DNA of 64,000 bases from Nonlabens tegetincola (GCF_002954355.1 NZ_MQVV01000016.1:248001-312000), one strand, 5' to 3'. Positions 33,860-42,798 are shown, counted from the first letter of the stretch. Numbers and translations: made by a program. The notes: a model not told the origin generated them from the letters alone.

Positions 33860-35341
33860 TTATAATAATGGAGCCCACAATCTACAAAAAGACTCTTTAA
33901 ATTTGTTCAGTTTATTTCTTTTTTCCCACCTTTCTAGTATAATTTGTTCACTGTCAAGTAAATCCTTATCAAATAAATCATTTAATTCTTTACTTATTCG
34001 TTCATTATACATCAAAGCATTGATTTCAAAATTTATATCAAAACTACGGTAATCCATGTTTGAAGTTCCTATCGTAGCAAAGTGATCATCAACCACCATA
34101 GTTTTTGCATGTAGCATTCCTTTAGTGTACCAGTACAACTTAACGCCACTTTCTAATATTTCGGTGAAATAAGACCTACTAGCATATCTTGCAGCCCAAC
34201 TATCACCTTTTCTAGGAACAAGAATTTCTATTTCAATTCCAGATCTTGCAGCACTTTTTAAAGCGGTTAAAATGGATTCATTAGGTATAAAGTAAGGAGT
34301 GGTAATCCTCACACATCGTTGCGCGGTATTGATCGCAATAAAAAGTGCTTCCATTATATTGGCCCAATCAGTATCGGGACCGCTTGCAGCTATTTGAACA
34401 GCGACATCTTCTACCTCATCAATTTCGGGAAAATAACTTGATGGTATTTCATGTGGTAGTTCCTCTTTGTCACATTGACAAACAAAATACCAGTTTAACA
34501 ACCACTGTACTTGTAACGATTTTACTGCATGACCTTCAATACGACAATGAGTATCTCTCCAGTATAATCTTCCAGTATCTCCTTTCTTATTTACGTAACT
34601 ATCGCTTACGTTAATTCCTCCTAGATATCCTATATGGCCATCTATGATACATATTTTACGATGGTTTCTATAATTGGCTTTTCTCGTAAAATCTGAAAAC
34701 AACACTGGCATGAAAGAATGATAATCAATACCAGCATCTCTCATACGATTTTTACCTGCTCGTGATAAATCACTACCTACAGAATCATAAATAAGCTTGA
34801 CCTCTACCCCACGATTTCTAGCCTCTTTTAACTTATCAATAAACGCATTCCCAATATTGTCGTCATTGAAAATAAAATATTCTAGATGAATGTGATCTTG
34901 GGCTTCATCAATATCCTTAAATATGGATTCAAAAGTGGCGTTTCCATTAATTAAGACCTTGACGTCATTTTTCAGAGTTAGATAGGCGTTTTGGTTATGT
35001 TTGAGCAACTTAACCATTTTTAAACGATCCATTAGGGCTTGATCATCCAGCTCATGAATACGTTGATCTGAGATTTGTAAACGCTCGTTCCATTCTTTTA
35101 CTAAGACATTAGCATCTAAGTCCTTACGTTTAAAAATTTTAGACTTCCTATATTCTAAACCAAAAAAGTAATAGATTATAAGACCAATAAATGGAAGCGC
35201 AATAAGAAAGAGAAGGGATGAAACCGTTTTACGTGGGTTTTGATTGCTTTTTATTAAAAAAAAGGCACCTGTCAACGCTACTACATAATTAAGTACTAGT
35301 GCTGTAAAAAACCAATTACGGTAAACCCAATCTAAAATCAT
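33860..35341 (-). CDS. cls: cardiolipin synthase (phospholipase D family)
   Basis: A 493-aa membrane enzyme that joins two phosphatidylglycerols into cardiolipin. Two N-terminal helices (NWFFTALVLNYVVALTGAFF; SSLLFLIALPFIGLIIYYFF) are followed by the two HKD phosphodiesterase motifs, HRKICIIDGHIGYLGG (about residue 230) and HAKTMVVDDHFATIGTSNMD (about residue 410). The PLDN domain YFFGLEYRKSKIF links them. Length is typical of ClsA types. The ATG shares one base with the lytic transglycosylase stop (TGATG), so translation is coupled. Confidence 0.93.
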   Translation of the reverse strand: MILDWVYRNWFFTALVLNYVVALTGAFFLIKSNQNPRKTVSSLLFLIALPFIGLIIYYFFGLEYRKSKIFKRKDLDANVLVKEWNERLQISDQRIHELDDQALMDRLKMVKLLKHNQNAYLTLKNDVKVLINGNATFESIFKDIDEAQDHIHLEYFIFNDDNIGNAFIDKLKEARNRGVEVKLIYDSVGSDLSRAGKNRMRDAGIDYHSFMPVLFSDFTRKANYRNHRKICIIDGHIGYLGGINVSDSYVNKKGDTGRLYWRDTHCRIEGHAVKSLQVQWLLNWYFVCQCDKEELPHEIPSSYFPEIDEVEDVAVQIAASGPDTDWANIMEALFIAINTAQRCVRITTPYFIPNESILTALKSAARSGIEIEILVPRKGDSWAARYASRSYFTEILESGVKLYWYTKGMLHAKTMVVDDHFATIGTSNMDYRSFDINFEINALMYNERISKELNDLFDKDLLDSEQIILERWEKRNKLNKFKESFCRLWAPLL

Positions 35342-36288
35342 CAGTTATAATAGCCTGCTTCAGGAATTTTAATTTGGTACACTTTTCTAGATTGATTGTT
35401 CAATTTGCCTTCTCGCAACCACGGATTGTGAATCTTTAAAATTTTGTAGTTGATATTTTGCGCTTTCGCGAAAGCGGACAAATCTTCAATTTCATAATCA
35501 ACTGTTACATCCTTTGTAGGAACTAGTTCATACGCATGATCTGGTTCAACATTGAAACCAAACTTTTCTGGAGCTTGCAAAATCTCTTTGATGGCCATTA
35601 TTCTGAACATATAGCGACCCGTTTCTGGATTAAGTGCAAGGTCATAATAATTATCCACTTGTTGTTTTTCTAACTCTCGATTAATGCCTGCGTTACCAGC
35701 ATTATATGCTGCTGCAGCAAGAGTCCAACTTCCAAAGCGCTCTTTACTATTCTTAAGATATTCACATGCTACACGTGTTGCTTTTTCAATGTGAAAACGC
35801 TCATCGACATTACTATTTACTTCTAGACCATACTCCTTTCCTGTTGCCTTCATTATTTGCCAAAAGCCGCTGGCGCCAGCAGGTGAAGTAACTGGTTGTA
35901 GACCACTTTCAATTACGGCTAGATATTTAAAGTCATCGGGAATATTATATTCACGTAAAATGGGTTCAATGATTGGAAAATATTTTTGAGCTCGTTTAAT
36001 TAACAAAATACCATTAGACTGCCAGTAGGTATTTACAAGGAATTCTCTATCGGCACGTTCTCTAATATCTGGCATATTTAAAGGAACTGTTTCACCAGCA
36101 AAATTTAGGTTTTCAGGCACATTGAAACTGTAAACGTTGTAATCATTTACCAGTTTTTTATCCGTCTTTAGAGTTGGTGTTTTTTCAATTGTTACCGATT
36201 CGTCGCTATCGCTTGTTTGGATCATGCTTAATCCAATAACAGTAACCATACCTAATCCTATACCTATAAGTAGTTTCTTCATCTTCAA
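35341..36288 (-). CDS. lytic transglycosylase (SLT domain, MltD-like)
   Basis: A 315-aa exported muramidase that cleaves peptidoglycan to 1,6-anhydro products. The N-terminal hydrophobic segment (LLIGIGLGMVTVIGLSMI) is a signal peptide or anchor. The SLT domain at about 100-225 has the catalytic glutamate in AVIESGLQPVTSPAGASGFW, the GFWQIM motif and AAAAYNAGNAGI. The C-terminal end (YKILKIHNPWL, YQIKIPEAGYY) resembles a LysM-like region. Residues around 270-275 (AFAKAQ) are encoded by a palindrome copy. Co-translated with cls. Confidence 0.9.
   Translation of the reverse strand: MKMKKLLIGIGLGMVTVIGLSMIQTSDSDESVTIEKTPTLKTDKKLVNDYNVYSFNVPENLNFAGETVPLNMPDIRERADREFLVNTYWQSNGILLIKRAQKYFPIIEPILREYNIPDDFKYLAVIESGLQPVTSPAGASGFWQIMKATGKEYGLEVNSNVDERFHIEKATRVACEYLKNSKERFGSWTLAAAAYNAGNAGINRELEKQQVDNYYDLALNPETGRYMFRIMAIKEILQAPEKFGFNVEPDHAYELVPTKDVTVDYEIEDLSAFAKAQNINYKILKIHNPWLREGKLNNQSRKVYQIKIPEAGYYN
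35461..35476. repeat. CGCTTTCGCGAAAGCG palindrome, copy 7 (in lytic transglycosylase gene)
   Basis: Perfect 16-bp palindrome; read on the minus strand as AFAKA near the protein C-terminus. Confidence 0.95.
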
Positions 36289-36339
36289 AATTTTGTTTAA
36301 AAATATAATTTTAACCAGACTAGTGGTTAATCGATAGTG

Positions 36340-36993
36340 TTAATTATCCAAAATAAGTTGGGGTAAATGCTCATTAAACCATCTAAATCTATTTATAATC
36401 ATAACGTGTGTTCCTCCTTCAACAGTAATACAGTTTTCAATATATTTAATGGGGAAAACTGGGTCACTATCACCATGGATATGAATTAAGTTATCTGGTG
36501 CTTTTTCTTGGTCCCAGTTAATGATTGTGTTCAAGGCCCAGTCCATATATAATGGATCATTTACAGATAGGTATTTATTATACATTTCTATCTTTTTAGG
36601 TGCCAATATTTTTGAGTAAGAAGCGATAGTCCCAAAATGCTTAATGAGAGTTGTAGGTAACGCCTTGTGAAGATGAGTAACTTTACTTAACCTCATGCGT
36701 CTAGGGAACTCTTTGTTAGATTTAACGGAAGAAATGATAATCATTTTTTTTACAGGTAGCAGTTTTGAAAGTTCTTGGACTATCACACCACCAAATGATA
36801 CTCCTATTAAAACAGGATTTTCATGCTTTATTTGATCTAGAAGTCTGATACAATAGTTCCTTATAGATTCATTTTTAACAGGCAGAATCCATTCCATTAG
36901 ATGAACATCAAATTGTTTTGATGGCAATTTTATGTATTCAAAAATTTGAGGTGATGCTGCCATTCCTGGCATGAAATATACCGAACACTTCAT
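36340..36993 (-). CDS. alpha/beta hydrolase
   Basis: A 217-aa cytosolic hydrolase with the nucleophile elbow GVSFGG (serine about residue 67), an acid candidate in HGDSDPVFPI and the catalytic histidine in GGTHVMIINR. The N-terminal PGMAASPQIF forms the oxyanion loop. It lies 50 bp upstream of the lytic transglycosylase gene on the same strand. The substrate is unknown; flavobacterial relatives are annotated only as alpha/beta hydrolase. Confidence 0.82.
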   Translation of the reverse strand: MKCSVYFMPGMAASPQIFEYIKLPSKQFDVHLMEWILPVKNESIRNYCIRLLDQIKHENPVLIGVSFGGVIVQELSKLLPVKKMIIISSVKSNKEFPRRMRLSKVTHLHKALPTTLIKHFGTIASYSKILAPKKIEMYNKYLSVNDPLYMDWALNTIINWDQEKAPDNLIHIHGDSDPVFPIKYIENCITVEGGTHVMIINRFRWFNEHLPQLILDN

Positions 36994-37038
36994 TGAAACT
37001 TATATATCTGATTTATAAATAATTACACAGACCTTAAC

Positions 37039-37067
37039 TTGTATATGTCTGTTTTTTAGTATATTTG
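37039..37067 (+). promoter_or_regulatory. candidate promoter upstream of the GNAT gene
   Basis: TTG at 37039-37041 and TATATTTG at 37060-37067 (perfect TAnnTTTG) are 18 bp apart. A leader of about 95 nt follows with two small inverted repeats (CTACC/GGTAG at 37098-37126; ATCAGAA/TTCTGAT at 37134-37151). Confidence 0.55.
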
Positions 37068-37166
37068 TAATTCAACTATTCAAAAAGCTTTACTAACCTA
37101 CCAGTAATATAATCAAATATAGGTAGTAAAACGATCAGAATTTCTTCTGATTTTAAATAAGAGAGA

Positions 37167-37478
37167 ATGAGTACAAAGGTAAATTTAGAAATTACTGACA
37201 ATGAGTTTTTACGTCAGTATGAATGTATTGTGGATGGAGAAATGGCTCGTATTGAGTATGCTCAACAAGATCGCAAAATATTTTTAACCAAATTAATTAT
37301 CCCTGAAGTTCTAGAAGAGAACTTTTCTTTCAAGGATGAATTTCTTACAGCTGTTTTTGACAACATTAAATTTGAAAAAGAATTAAAAGTTGTACCTACT
37401 CACCCTAAAATTGCTGGATTTGTGAGAAAAAATAGAATTAAATACAAGGAAATGTTACCCGTAGGAATCGCTATTTAG
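37167..37478 (+). CDS. small GNAT-type N-acetyltransferase (YjdJ-like)
   Basis: A 103-aa minimal acetyltransferase of the Gcn5-related type 2 family. Visible hallmarks are the N-terminal strand NEFLRQYECIVDGEMARIEY, the beta strand LTKLIIPEVLEE, and the CoA-binding end VVPTHPKIAGFVRKN that replaces the usual P-loop region. Such small proteins lack a defined substrate. It is convergent with kdsB; the stop codons overlap by 8 bp. Confidence 0.8.
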   Translation: MSTKVNLEITDNEFLRQYECIVDGEMARIEYAQQDRKIFLTKLIIPEVLEENFSFKDEFLTAVFDNIKFEKELKVVPTHPKIAGFVRKNRIKYKEMLPVGIAI

Positions 37479-38208
37479 AGCAGTCCCACAATTTATTTGC
37501 TTCAATTAAATCATCTGGTGTGTCAATTCCAATACTAGATTTTTGAGTGCGCACCATTTTAATCTTTTTCCCTTGCTCTATATAGCGCAAGCATTCTAGT
37601 TTTTCTAACAATTCTAGTGGTGTTGCCTTACTGCGATAAAAGTCAAGTAACGCTTGTTTCCTAAACGCATAAATCCCTATATGCTTGTAGTAGGTAGCTG
37701 GTAATAATTTATCTCGATGATAAGGTATGGGCGACCTTGAAAAGTAAATAGCGTGATCATTTTCATCAACTATAACTTTTACATTATTAGGATTAGATAT
37801 CATTTCCTCACCTTTAATTTCATGCATTAAAGATGAGAGTGATATATTTTTTGAAGGGTCATTCTTGAACACTTCTATTAATGAGGCTAGATCATCTTTA
37901 TTAGTAAACGGTTCGTCTCCTTGAACGTTGATAACAATATCGGCAGATATGTTTTCGACTGCTTCGGCGATACGATCACTACCGCATTCATGATTTTTGG
38001 TGCTCATTACCGCTTTACCTCCATTCTCCTCAACAGTTTTGTAGATGGTTTCACTATCGGTTGCAACCATTACATCATCAAATAGACCTGTTTGTTGAGT
38101 GGCCTGCATGGTGCGTATAATTACAGGTTTACCACCTAGATCTTTCATTAATTTACCTGGAAATCTGCTTGCTTCATAGCGTGCAGGTATTACGGCTATT
38201 GTTCTCAA
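37471..38208 (-). CDS. kdsB: 3-deoxy-manno-octulosonate cytidylyltransferase
   Basis: KdsB, 245 aa, activates KDO to CMP-KDO for lipopolysaccharide inner core assembly. The N-terminal nucleotide-binding motif IPARYEASRFPGKLM and further stretches HECGSDRIAEA, NVQGDEPF, YFSRSPIPYHRD and HIGIYAFRK are all present. Length is standard. It implies a KDO-containing lipid A. The ATG overlaps the DUF4126 gene by 4 bp (ATGA), so the two are co-translated; the link between them is not functional as far as I know. Confidence 0.96.
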   Translation of the reverse strand: MRTIAVIPARYEASRFPGKLMKDLGGKPVIIRTMQATQQTGLFDDVMVATDSETIYKTVEENGGKAVMSTKNHECGSDRIAEAVENISADIVINVQGDEPFTNKDDLASLIEVFKNDPSKNISLSSLMHEIKGEEMISNPNNVKVIVDENDHAIYFSRSPIPYHRDKLLPATYYKHIGIYAFRKQALLDFYRSKATPLELLEKLECLRYIEQGKKIKMVRTQKSSIGIDTPDDLIEANKLWDCSK

Positions 38209-38813
38209 TTTGTTAGTTTTTTGTTAGTTTGCTTTCGCGAAAGCGAACTTCTTTTAAACAATTTTTTATATAACTTTCTCATGGCGAGAAAGATCAATAT
38301 TACAATAATGACAGCGACAACTGGAGCGAGTAAGGAGAGAATTGATAGAATACCGCTTAATCCAGCCTCGGCTGTGCTTACTACTGGATTACCTAATCCA
38401 CCAGTAGCTGCTGTGCTTGTTGCGCGTGCTGCGGTTGTAGTGCTTGATATAGCAGCTGCTGTTCCACCACCAGCTATAATGGCCAATGTCCACGTATAAA
38501 CTGGGTCCAAATCTCCTACGACACTTACCATTACTGCAGTACCTGCTATAGTTGCAAGAGGAACCGAAATAGTGTCCAAAAGATTATCTACATAAGGTAT
38601 GTAATAGGCAAGAAGTTCTACTACGGCTGCAACTGCTAGGACAATTACAGCTGTTAAACTACCTGCCCAGGACCAATCTTCATTTAAGGGTATCCAACCC
38701 ATGTATCCGGCAAAGCTCAAAAACAACAAAGGAACGAATACTCTAAATCCTGCACTGGCAGACAATCCTATACCCAAACAAACGCTGGTGAAAATGCTAA
38801 AAAATGTTTCCAT
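38205..38813 (-). CDS. DUF4126 membrane protein
   Basis: A 202-aa membrane protein with about five helices and many Gly/Ala/Val residues (SAGFRVFVPLLFLSFAGYMG, AGGGTAAAISSTTTAARATS, LSLLAPVVAVIIVILIFL). The family is conserved in Bacteroidetes and others with no known role. The C-terminal tail is very basic and Ser/Lys-rich (FKRSSLSRKQTNKKLTN) and partly encoded by a palindrome copy. Translationally coupled to kdsB by ATGA; its start lies 2 bp after the broken helicase gene stop. Confidence 0.8.
   Translation of the reverse strand: METFFSIFTSVCLGIGLSASAGFRVFVPLLFLSFAGYMGWIPLNEDWSWAGSLTAVIVLAVAAVVELLAYYIPYVDNLLDTISVPLATIAGTAVMVSVVGDLDPVYTWTLAIIAGGGTAAAISSTTTAARATSTAATGGLGNPVVSTAEAGLSGILSILSLLAPVVAVIIVILIFLAMRKLYKKLFKRSSLSRKQTNKKLTN
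38231..38244. repeat. GCTTTCGCGAAAGC palindrome, copy 8 (3' end of DUF4126 gene)
   Basis: The 14-bp core is intact, with the outer C/G broken on one side (T...G). It is read as LSRKQ in the basic tail of the DUF4126 protein, just before the kdsB start. Confidence 0.92.
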
Positions 38814-38815
38814 AA

Positions 38816-40242
38816 CTATGATTCAATAAAATGATCCTTATTGAAGCCTATAAGATACAAATTTGTTTTGGCTCTTGTACATGCTGTGTACAACCACCTT
38901 AAATAATCCTTGCTAGGTCCATCTGGTAAATAGGGTTGCTCAACGATCACATTTTCCCATTGTCCTCCTTGAGATTTATGACAAGTAATCGCATAAGAAA
39001 ATTTTACTTGTAGAGCATTAAAATACTGATTGGCTTTAATTTCTTTATACTGCTTCCATTTAGGTAATTTAAGATAATCCATCCTTACCTCTTGATACAA
39101 TTTGTTGCTTTGCTCATAGGTTAAACTAGGCGATTCTGATGTTAATGTATCAAGTAACAACGTGGTTTCAAAGGGTTTCATGTCAGGATAATCTACCATA
39201 CGCACCTTAACATTAGCAAATTTGAAACCATATAATTCTTTAAATGAGAATATCTCTAATATTTCTATGATATCACCATTTGCAATAAATCCAGCATCAC
39301 TTGTAGGTTTGAGCCAATGGTAATTATTTTTTACGACCATTAGGAAGTCGCCGGCACTTAGCTCGCTTTCCCTGAATAAAATTCTTGATCTTATTTGTTG
39401 GTTATAAAGGTTTGCCCGTTTATTTGATCTTACAATTATTGCTGTTTCTTCATGACCGTTGATATCATAGGCACTATTAATAGTATCAATGATTTCATGT
39501 CCATCAATTAATCGTTTAATATCATTATAAGGCTGTACGTTGAATTTAAAATTATAATCTTGTTCCTCTATATGATTACGTATACCTGTAGCATTAAATA
39601 AGATACCAGATTTATCGGTTTGTCGTTTAACCTCGTCTAATTCAATACTTGTGACTTCTTTTAAATAACGTTGTTCAATTATTCTTTCATCAAGAGCTGG
39701 ACTTACTTCTAGTTTTACTGGCGGTAATTGTGCTGTATCTCCAATGATCAGTAATTTACAATTAATTCCCTCGTAGACATATTGTATAAGGTCGTCCAGT
39801 AATGATCCCGTAGCTCCAAATAATTTGCCTTCGGAGACTACATCTGGTATCATAGACGCTTCGTCTACTATAAATAAAGTATTACGATGTTTATTTTTTT
39901 TAAGTGTAAACTCTACACTGCCGCTACCTTGACCTTTTGGATAATAAATTTCTCGATGAATGGTGGCTGCCTGTCTGGATGAATAATTGCTTATTACTTT
40001 GGCGGCTCTACCTGTAGGTGCTAGAAGTACAGTTCCTACTCTTACTTTCCAAATAGCCTTAACTAATACACTAATAAGAGTAGTTTTTCCGGTACCTGCG
40101 TAACCTTTTAATAAAAAAGTACGGTCTTTATTTTTTTATCTAAAATGAAATCACTTAACTGATGAAGCGCTATATCTTGTTGATTTGTAGGCTCAAAGGG
40201 AAATTGATCTTTTAATACTTTATAGAAAGAGGATACGTCCAT
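38816..40242 (-). pseudogene. RecD-like AAA helicase gene split by a -1 frame shift in an A-run
   Basis: Reading leftward, an ATG at 40240-40242 begins MDVSSFYKVLKDQFPFEPTN and runs 44 codons to a stop at 40108-40110. The adjacent frame, open from at least 40126 to 38816, continues DRTFLLKGYAGTGKTTLISV with Walker A GYAGTGKT, Walker B VDEAS, GDTAQLPPV, and the UvrD/RecD C-terminal motif ITCHKSQGGQWENV plus LYTACTRAK. Seven As at 40131-40137 join the two; an eighth A, or a -1 slip, reads DKKNKDRTFLLKGYAG and restores an approximately 475-aa helicase of the RecD/Pif1-like superfamily 1 type. The rest is intact, so it is a recent mutation, a homopolymer sequencing error, or slippage-dependent expression. 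Confidence 0.8.
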
Positions 40243-40289
40243 ATAAGGTTTGTAGAAAAACTGTGGGTAAACTTAACCCAAATTTCACA

Positions 40290-40306
40290 CTAGTCGTTAG
40301 GACTAG
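40290..40306. repeat. small inverted repeat CTAGTC/GACTAG between divergent genes
   Basis: CTAGTC-GTTAG-GACTAG, a 6-bp perfect inverted repeat with a 5-nt centre, lies 14 bp upstream of a -7-like box. It may be an operator; it is too short to be sure. Confidence 0.3.
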
Positions 40307-40319
40307 ACAAAAAATATTG

Positions 40320-40327
40320 TAGATTTG
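40320..40327 (+). promoter_or_regulatory. candidate -7 box for the 40362 gene
   Basis: TAGATTTG matches TAnnTTTG and lies 34 bp before the ATG at 40362. No clear -33 partner. Confidence 0.4.
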
Positions 40328-40361
40328 TTTGCTTTGAAAACAAGTAAAAACTTTTGAACAT

Positions 40362-41105
40362 ATGTTGACTTTTGTACTATCAGTATTAGCAGGTTTAGTC
40401 GTTCTGATACTGTTTGCTGTATTTATTAACAAAATTCCTAAGAAAGCACACCCTATATTTATTCTTATACTTTTAGGTTTAAGCGGATTCTTTGGATACA
40501 AGCTGTATCAATCCATTGCCGAACCCGTAGAATTTGAAAAAGTAAAAGAAGAAAGGTATAAAAAGGTAATTAGTAAACTTATAAAGTTAAGAGAAGCTCA
40601 AACAGCTCACAAACTTATTACTGGTAAGTATGCAGAGAACATCAATAACCTTACACAATTTGTAGATACTGCTCAATTTGCTCTTACTACTAAACGAGAT
40701 AGTACTGTTGTAGATAGAGAACGTAACATCAAATTTAGATTAGATCCTGAAACAGGTGGATATACTAAAGAGGTTACTATTATTGACACGTTAGGCTTTA
40801 AATCTGTTAAAGATTCATTATTCAAAAATACTGACGTTGCAAAACTTCTTGATTATGGTATAGAAAATGCTCCAGGTAAAATCAAATTGGAAACAGGTCT
40901 TGTACCTGATAAAGACCAAATGATACCTGTATTTAAAGCTACAGCCGATAAAAAAGAAATACTTTTTGATCAGCCTGAAAAGCTCGTAAAAGCAGAACTT
41001 GAGGTAAAAGCTGTTGAGGCTGTAAATGGATCTACTATCTATGTAGGTAGCTTGGATGAAATTACAACAAGTGGTAACTGGCCTAGAAAGTATGCAGATA
41101 ACTAA
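40362..41105 (+). CDS. conserved membrane-anchored protein of unknown function
   Basis: A 247-aa protein with two N-terminal membrane helices (LTFVLSVLAGLVVLILFAVF; PIFILILLGLSGFFGYKLY) and a 190-residue domain, probably periplasmic. That domain has a helix (RYKKVISKLIKLREAQTAHK) resembling the pseudopilin-type linker and several beta strands. I recognise it only as a gene that precedes the DUF3822 and rsmD genes in flavobacteria. It overlaps the DUF3822 gene start by 14 bp, so the three form an operon. Confidence 0.75.
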   Translation: MLTFVLSVLAGLVVLILFAVFINKIPKKAHPIFILILLGLSGFFGYKLYQSIAEPVEFEKVKEERYKKVISKLIKLREAQTAHKLITGKYAENINNLTQFVDTAQFALTTKRDSTVVDRERNIKFRLDPETGGYTKEVTIIDTLGFKSVKDSLFKNTDVAKLLDYGIENAPGKIKLETGLVPDKDQMIPVFKATADKKEILFDQPEKLVKAELEVKAVEAVNGSTIYVGSLDEITTSGNWPRKYADN

Positions 41106-41844
41106 TAAGTCTGAAAATATTTTAAAAGAGTTGTCCGTTCTGATTCATCAGAATGGACTTTCTTTTTTTACTCATATAGGTAATCGCGTAGAAAACAGTT
41201 ACGATAAGAGCTTTAAATACTCCAACAATCCTATAGAACTTTTTCAAGAGATAGAATTAATTTATAACGAAGAAGATTTTGTAAACAAATCTTTTTCCAA
41301 AGTAAATATCTATTACCACCACCCTATTTTCACCTGTGTTCCCAATGCCTACTTTGATCCGTCAAATAGCGCAGACTACCTTAAATACACAACTCAATTA
41401 TTAGAAACTGATGTAATCAGTCATGATAATCTCAAAGAACTAACTACGGTTTATATTGCATATAGCAATTTGAATAACTTCTTTTTTGAAAAACACGGCG
41501 ATCTTAACTACTACCACTTAAGTACTCAAATATTGAAAAAAGAAGAAAACATTGAAAGGCAAAACCATGCTTATTTAAACCTTCTTCCTAATCATTTTTA
41601 CTTAAGTGTTTATAAAGACGATAAATTAGTTGCTCATAACAGCTACCCTTATGAGTCCAAAGAAGATTTACTATACTATACCGTATTTTCGTTACAACAG
41701 TTTAATTGCGATGTAGAAACCACAGTAGTAACCGTAAAAGGTGAAAAAATTGATGAAGAATTATTTGATGTACTGTATAAATATATACAACATGTGGAAA
41801 AAAATGAAAACATCAATTATCTCAAAGAATTAATATGCGCATAA
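41092..41844 (+). CDS. DUF3822 family protein
   Basis: A 250-aa soluble protein. The ATG at 41092 begins MQITNKSENILKELSVLIHQ; an upstream ATG in this frame lies deep inside the previous gene and is unlikely. Family features are the repeated strand-helix pattern (FTHIGNRVENSYDKSFKYS) and GDLNYYHLSTQIL in a fold that resembles an ASKHA-type ATPase, though no nucleotide motif is visible. Its fixed place before rsmD is the main clue; function unknown. It overlaps both neighbours (14 bp before, 10 bp after). Confidence 0.8.
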   Translation: MQITNKSENILKELSVLIHQNGLSFFTHIGNRVENSYDKSFKYSNNPIELFQEIELIYNEEDFVNKSFSKVNIYYHHPIFTCVPNAYFDPSNSADYLKYTTQLLETDVISHDNLKELTTVYIAYSNLNNFFFEKHGDLNYYHLSTQILKKEENIERQNHAYLNLLPNHFYLSVYKDDKLVAHNSYPYESKEDLLYYTVFSLQQFNCDVETTVVTVKGEKIDEELFDVLYKYIQHVEKNENINYLKELICA

Positions 41845-42386
41845 TTTCTGGAATACATAAGGGAAGAAGAATACAAGCTCCAAAAAATCTACCTGTTCGT
41901 CCTACGACAGATATGGCTAAGGAAGCTCTATTTAATATTTTAAGACATCAGATTGAAATACATGATGCCAGAGTATTAGAGCTATTCGCAGGTAGTGGAA
42001 ACATGAGTTATGAATTTTGTAGTCGTGGAGCAAGTAGTTCACTAGCAGTTGATAAACATGCTGCATGTACCAGTTTTATCAAAAAAACTGCAACCGATCT
42101 CGACTTAAATATTGACGTTGTAAAGGCCGATGTGTTCAGTTTTTTAAGCAAACATAAAGGTAAGTACGATCTCATTTTTGCAGATCCTCCTTACGGTTTC
42201 AGTGATGAGGAATTTCTTAAAGTACCAGAATTAATCTTTCAGCAAGAATTACTAGATACAAATGGAATGCTTATAGTAGAGCATTCAAAACACTCAGATT
42301 TAAGTACTCATTCATACTTTAAAGATAGTCGTCGATATGGTGGCACAGTTTTTAGTTTCTTTTATCATGAAGATGAAGAAGAATAA
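41835..42386 (+). CDS. rsmD: 16S rRNA (guanine-966 N2)-methyltransferase
   Basis: RsmD, 183 aa, uses SAM to methylate G966 of 16S rRNA in the assembled small subunit. N-terminal motif MRIISGIHKGRRIQAPKNLP, the SAM-binding VLELFAGSGNMSYE at about 53-66, and the catalytic DPPY motif in DLIFADPPYGF are intact; the N-terminal RPTTDMAKEALFNIL is characteristic. Length is normal. It overlaps the DUF3822 gene by 10 bp. The RNase P RNA gene is convergent, 4 bp beyond the stop. Confidence 0.95.
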   Translation: MRIISGIHKGRRIQAPKNLPVRPTTDMAKEALFNILRHQIEIHDARVLELFAGSGNMSYEFCSRGASSSLAVDKHAACTSFIKKTATDLDLNIDVVKADVFSFLSKHKGKYDLIFADPPYGFSDEEFLKVPELIFQQELLDTNGMLIVEHSKHSDLSTHSYFKDSRRYGGTVFSFFYHEDEEE

Positions 42387-42390
42387 AAAA

Positions 42391-42720
42391 GCAGGTCTAT
42401 AAGCCGGATTCTGTATCTCATTATTGAGACCCTTATCATTTATCTGGGATAAGTATTACTACTTACCTCTATCTGCCTACCCATCAAAATCGCGCGGATA
42501 ACGCTCAAACTCTGACCTACATGACATTGCACCGCATAGAGTTTACCTGGTTTCACTACAGCATTATCTGTACATACTTTCTGTTGCACTAGTCCTATTG
42601 CTATTACGATTACGCTTTCGCGAAAGCATAACAACAACGACGGCCATTAACCGTTATGCTATCCTGTGGTGTCCGGACTTTCCTTTCCTGTAAATACTGG
42701 AACGATAAGGCGACCTGCGC
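42391..42720 (-). ncRNA. rnpB: RNase P RNA (rnpB)
   Basis: The minus strand carries the catalytic RNA that trims the 5' ends of tRNA precursors. The P1 helix pairs GACCTGC (complement of 42391-42397) with GCAGGTC (complement of 42712-42718). Conserved blocks are GGAAAGTCCGGAC (CR-I/P4 5' strand), GTGAAACC in the centre, and the 3' block ACAGAATCCGGCTTA (CR-V/P4 3' strand). A T-run after P1 can terminate transcription. About 330 nt, type A. A variable stem between 42600 and 42640 is formed by a copy of the 16-bp palindrome. Ends are estimated from P1 pairing. Confidence 0.9.
42611..42630. repeat. CGCTTTCGCGAAAGCG palindrome, copy 9 (inside rnpB)
   Basis: The core is intact; the right arm is GCATA, so in the rnpB transcript TATGCTTT-CGCG-AAAGCGTA forms an 8-bp hairpin with one G-U pair. 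It occupies a variable helix of RNase P RNA (likely P12 by order; not proven). Confidence 0.9.
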
Positions 42721-42798
42721 AGCAAAATTACCTATTTTTTTGTTGATAAATCAATAAAAAACAAACTCAAAATAAACGGCAAAATAATGTTCTACGTA

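Noticed and set aside
42440-42637. Open frame of 65 codons on the minus strand
   Set aside because: It lies wholly inside the RNase P RNA gene and has no protein-like features.
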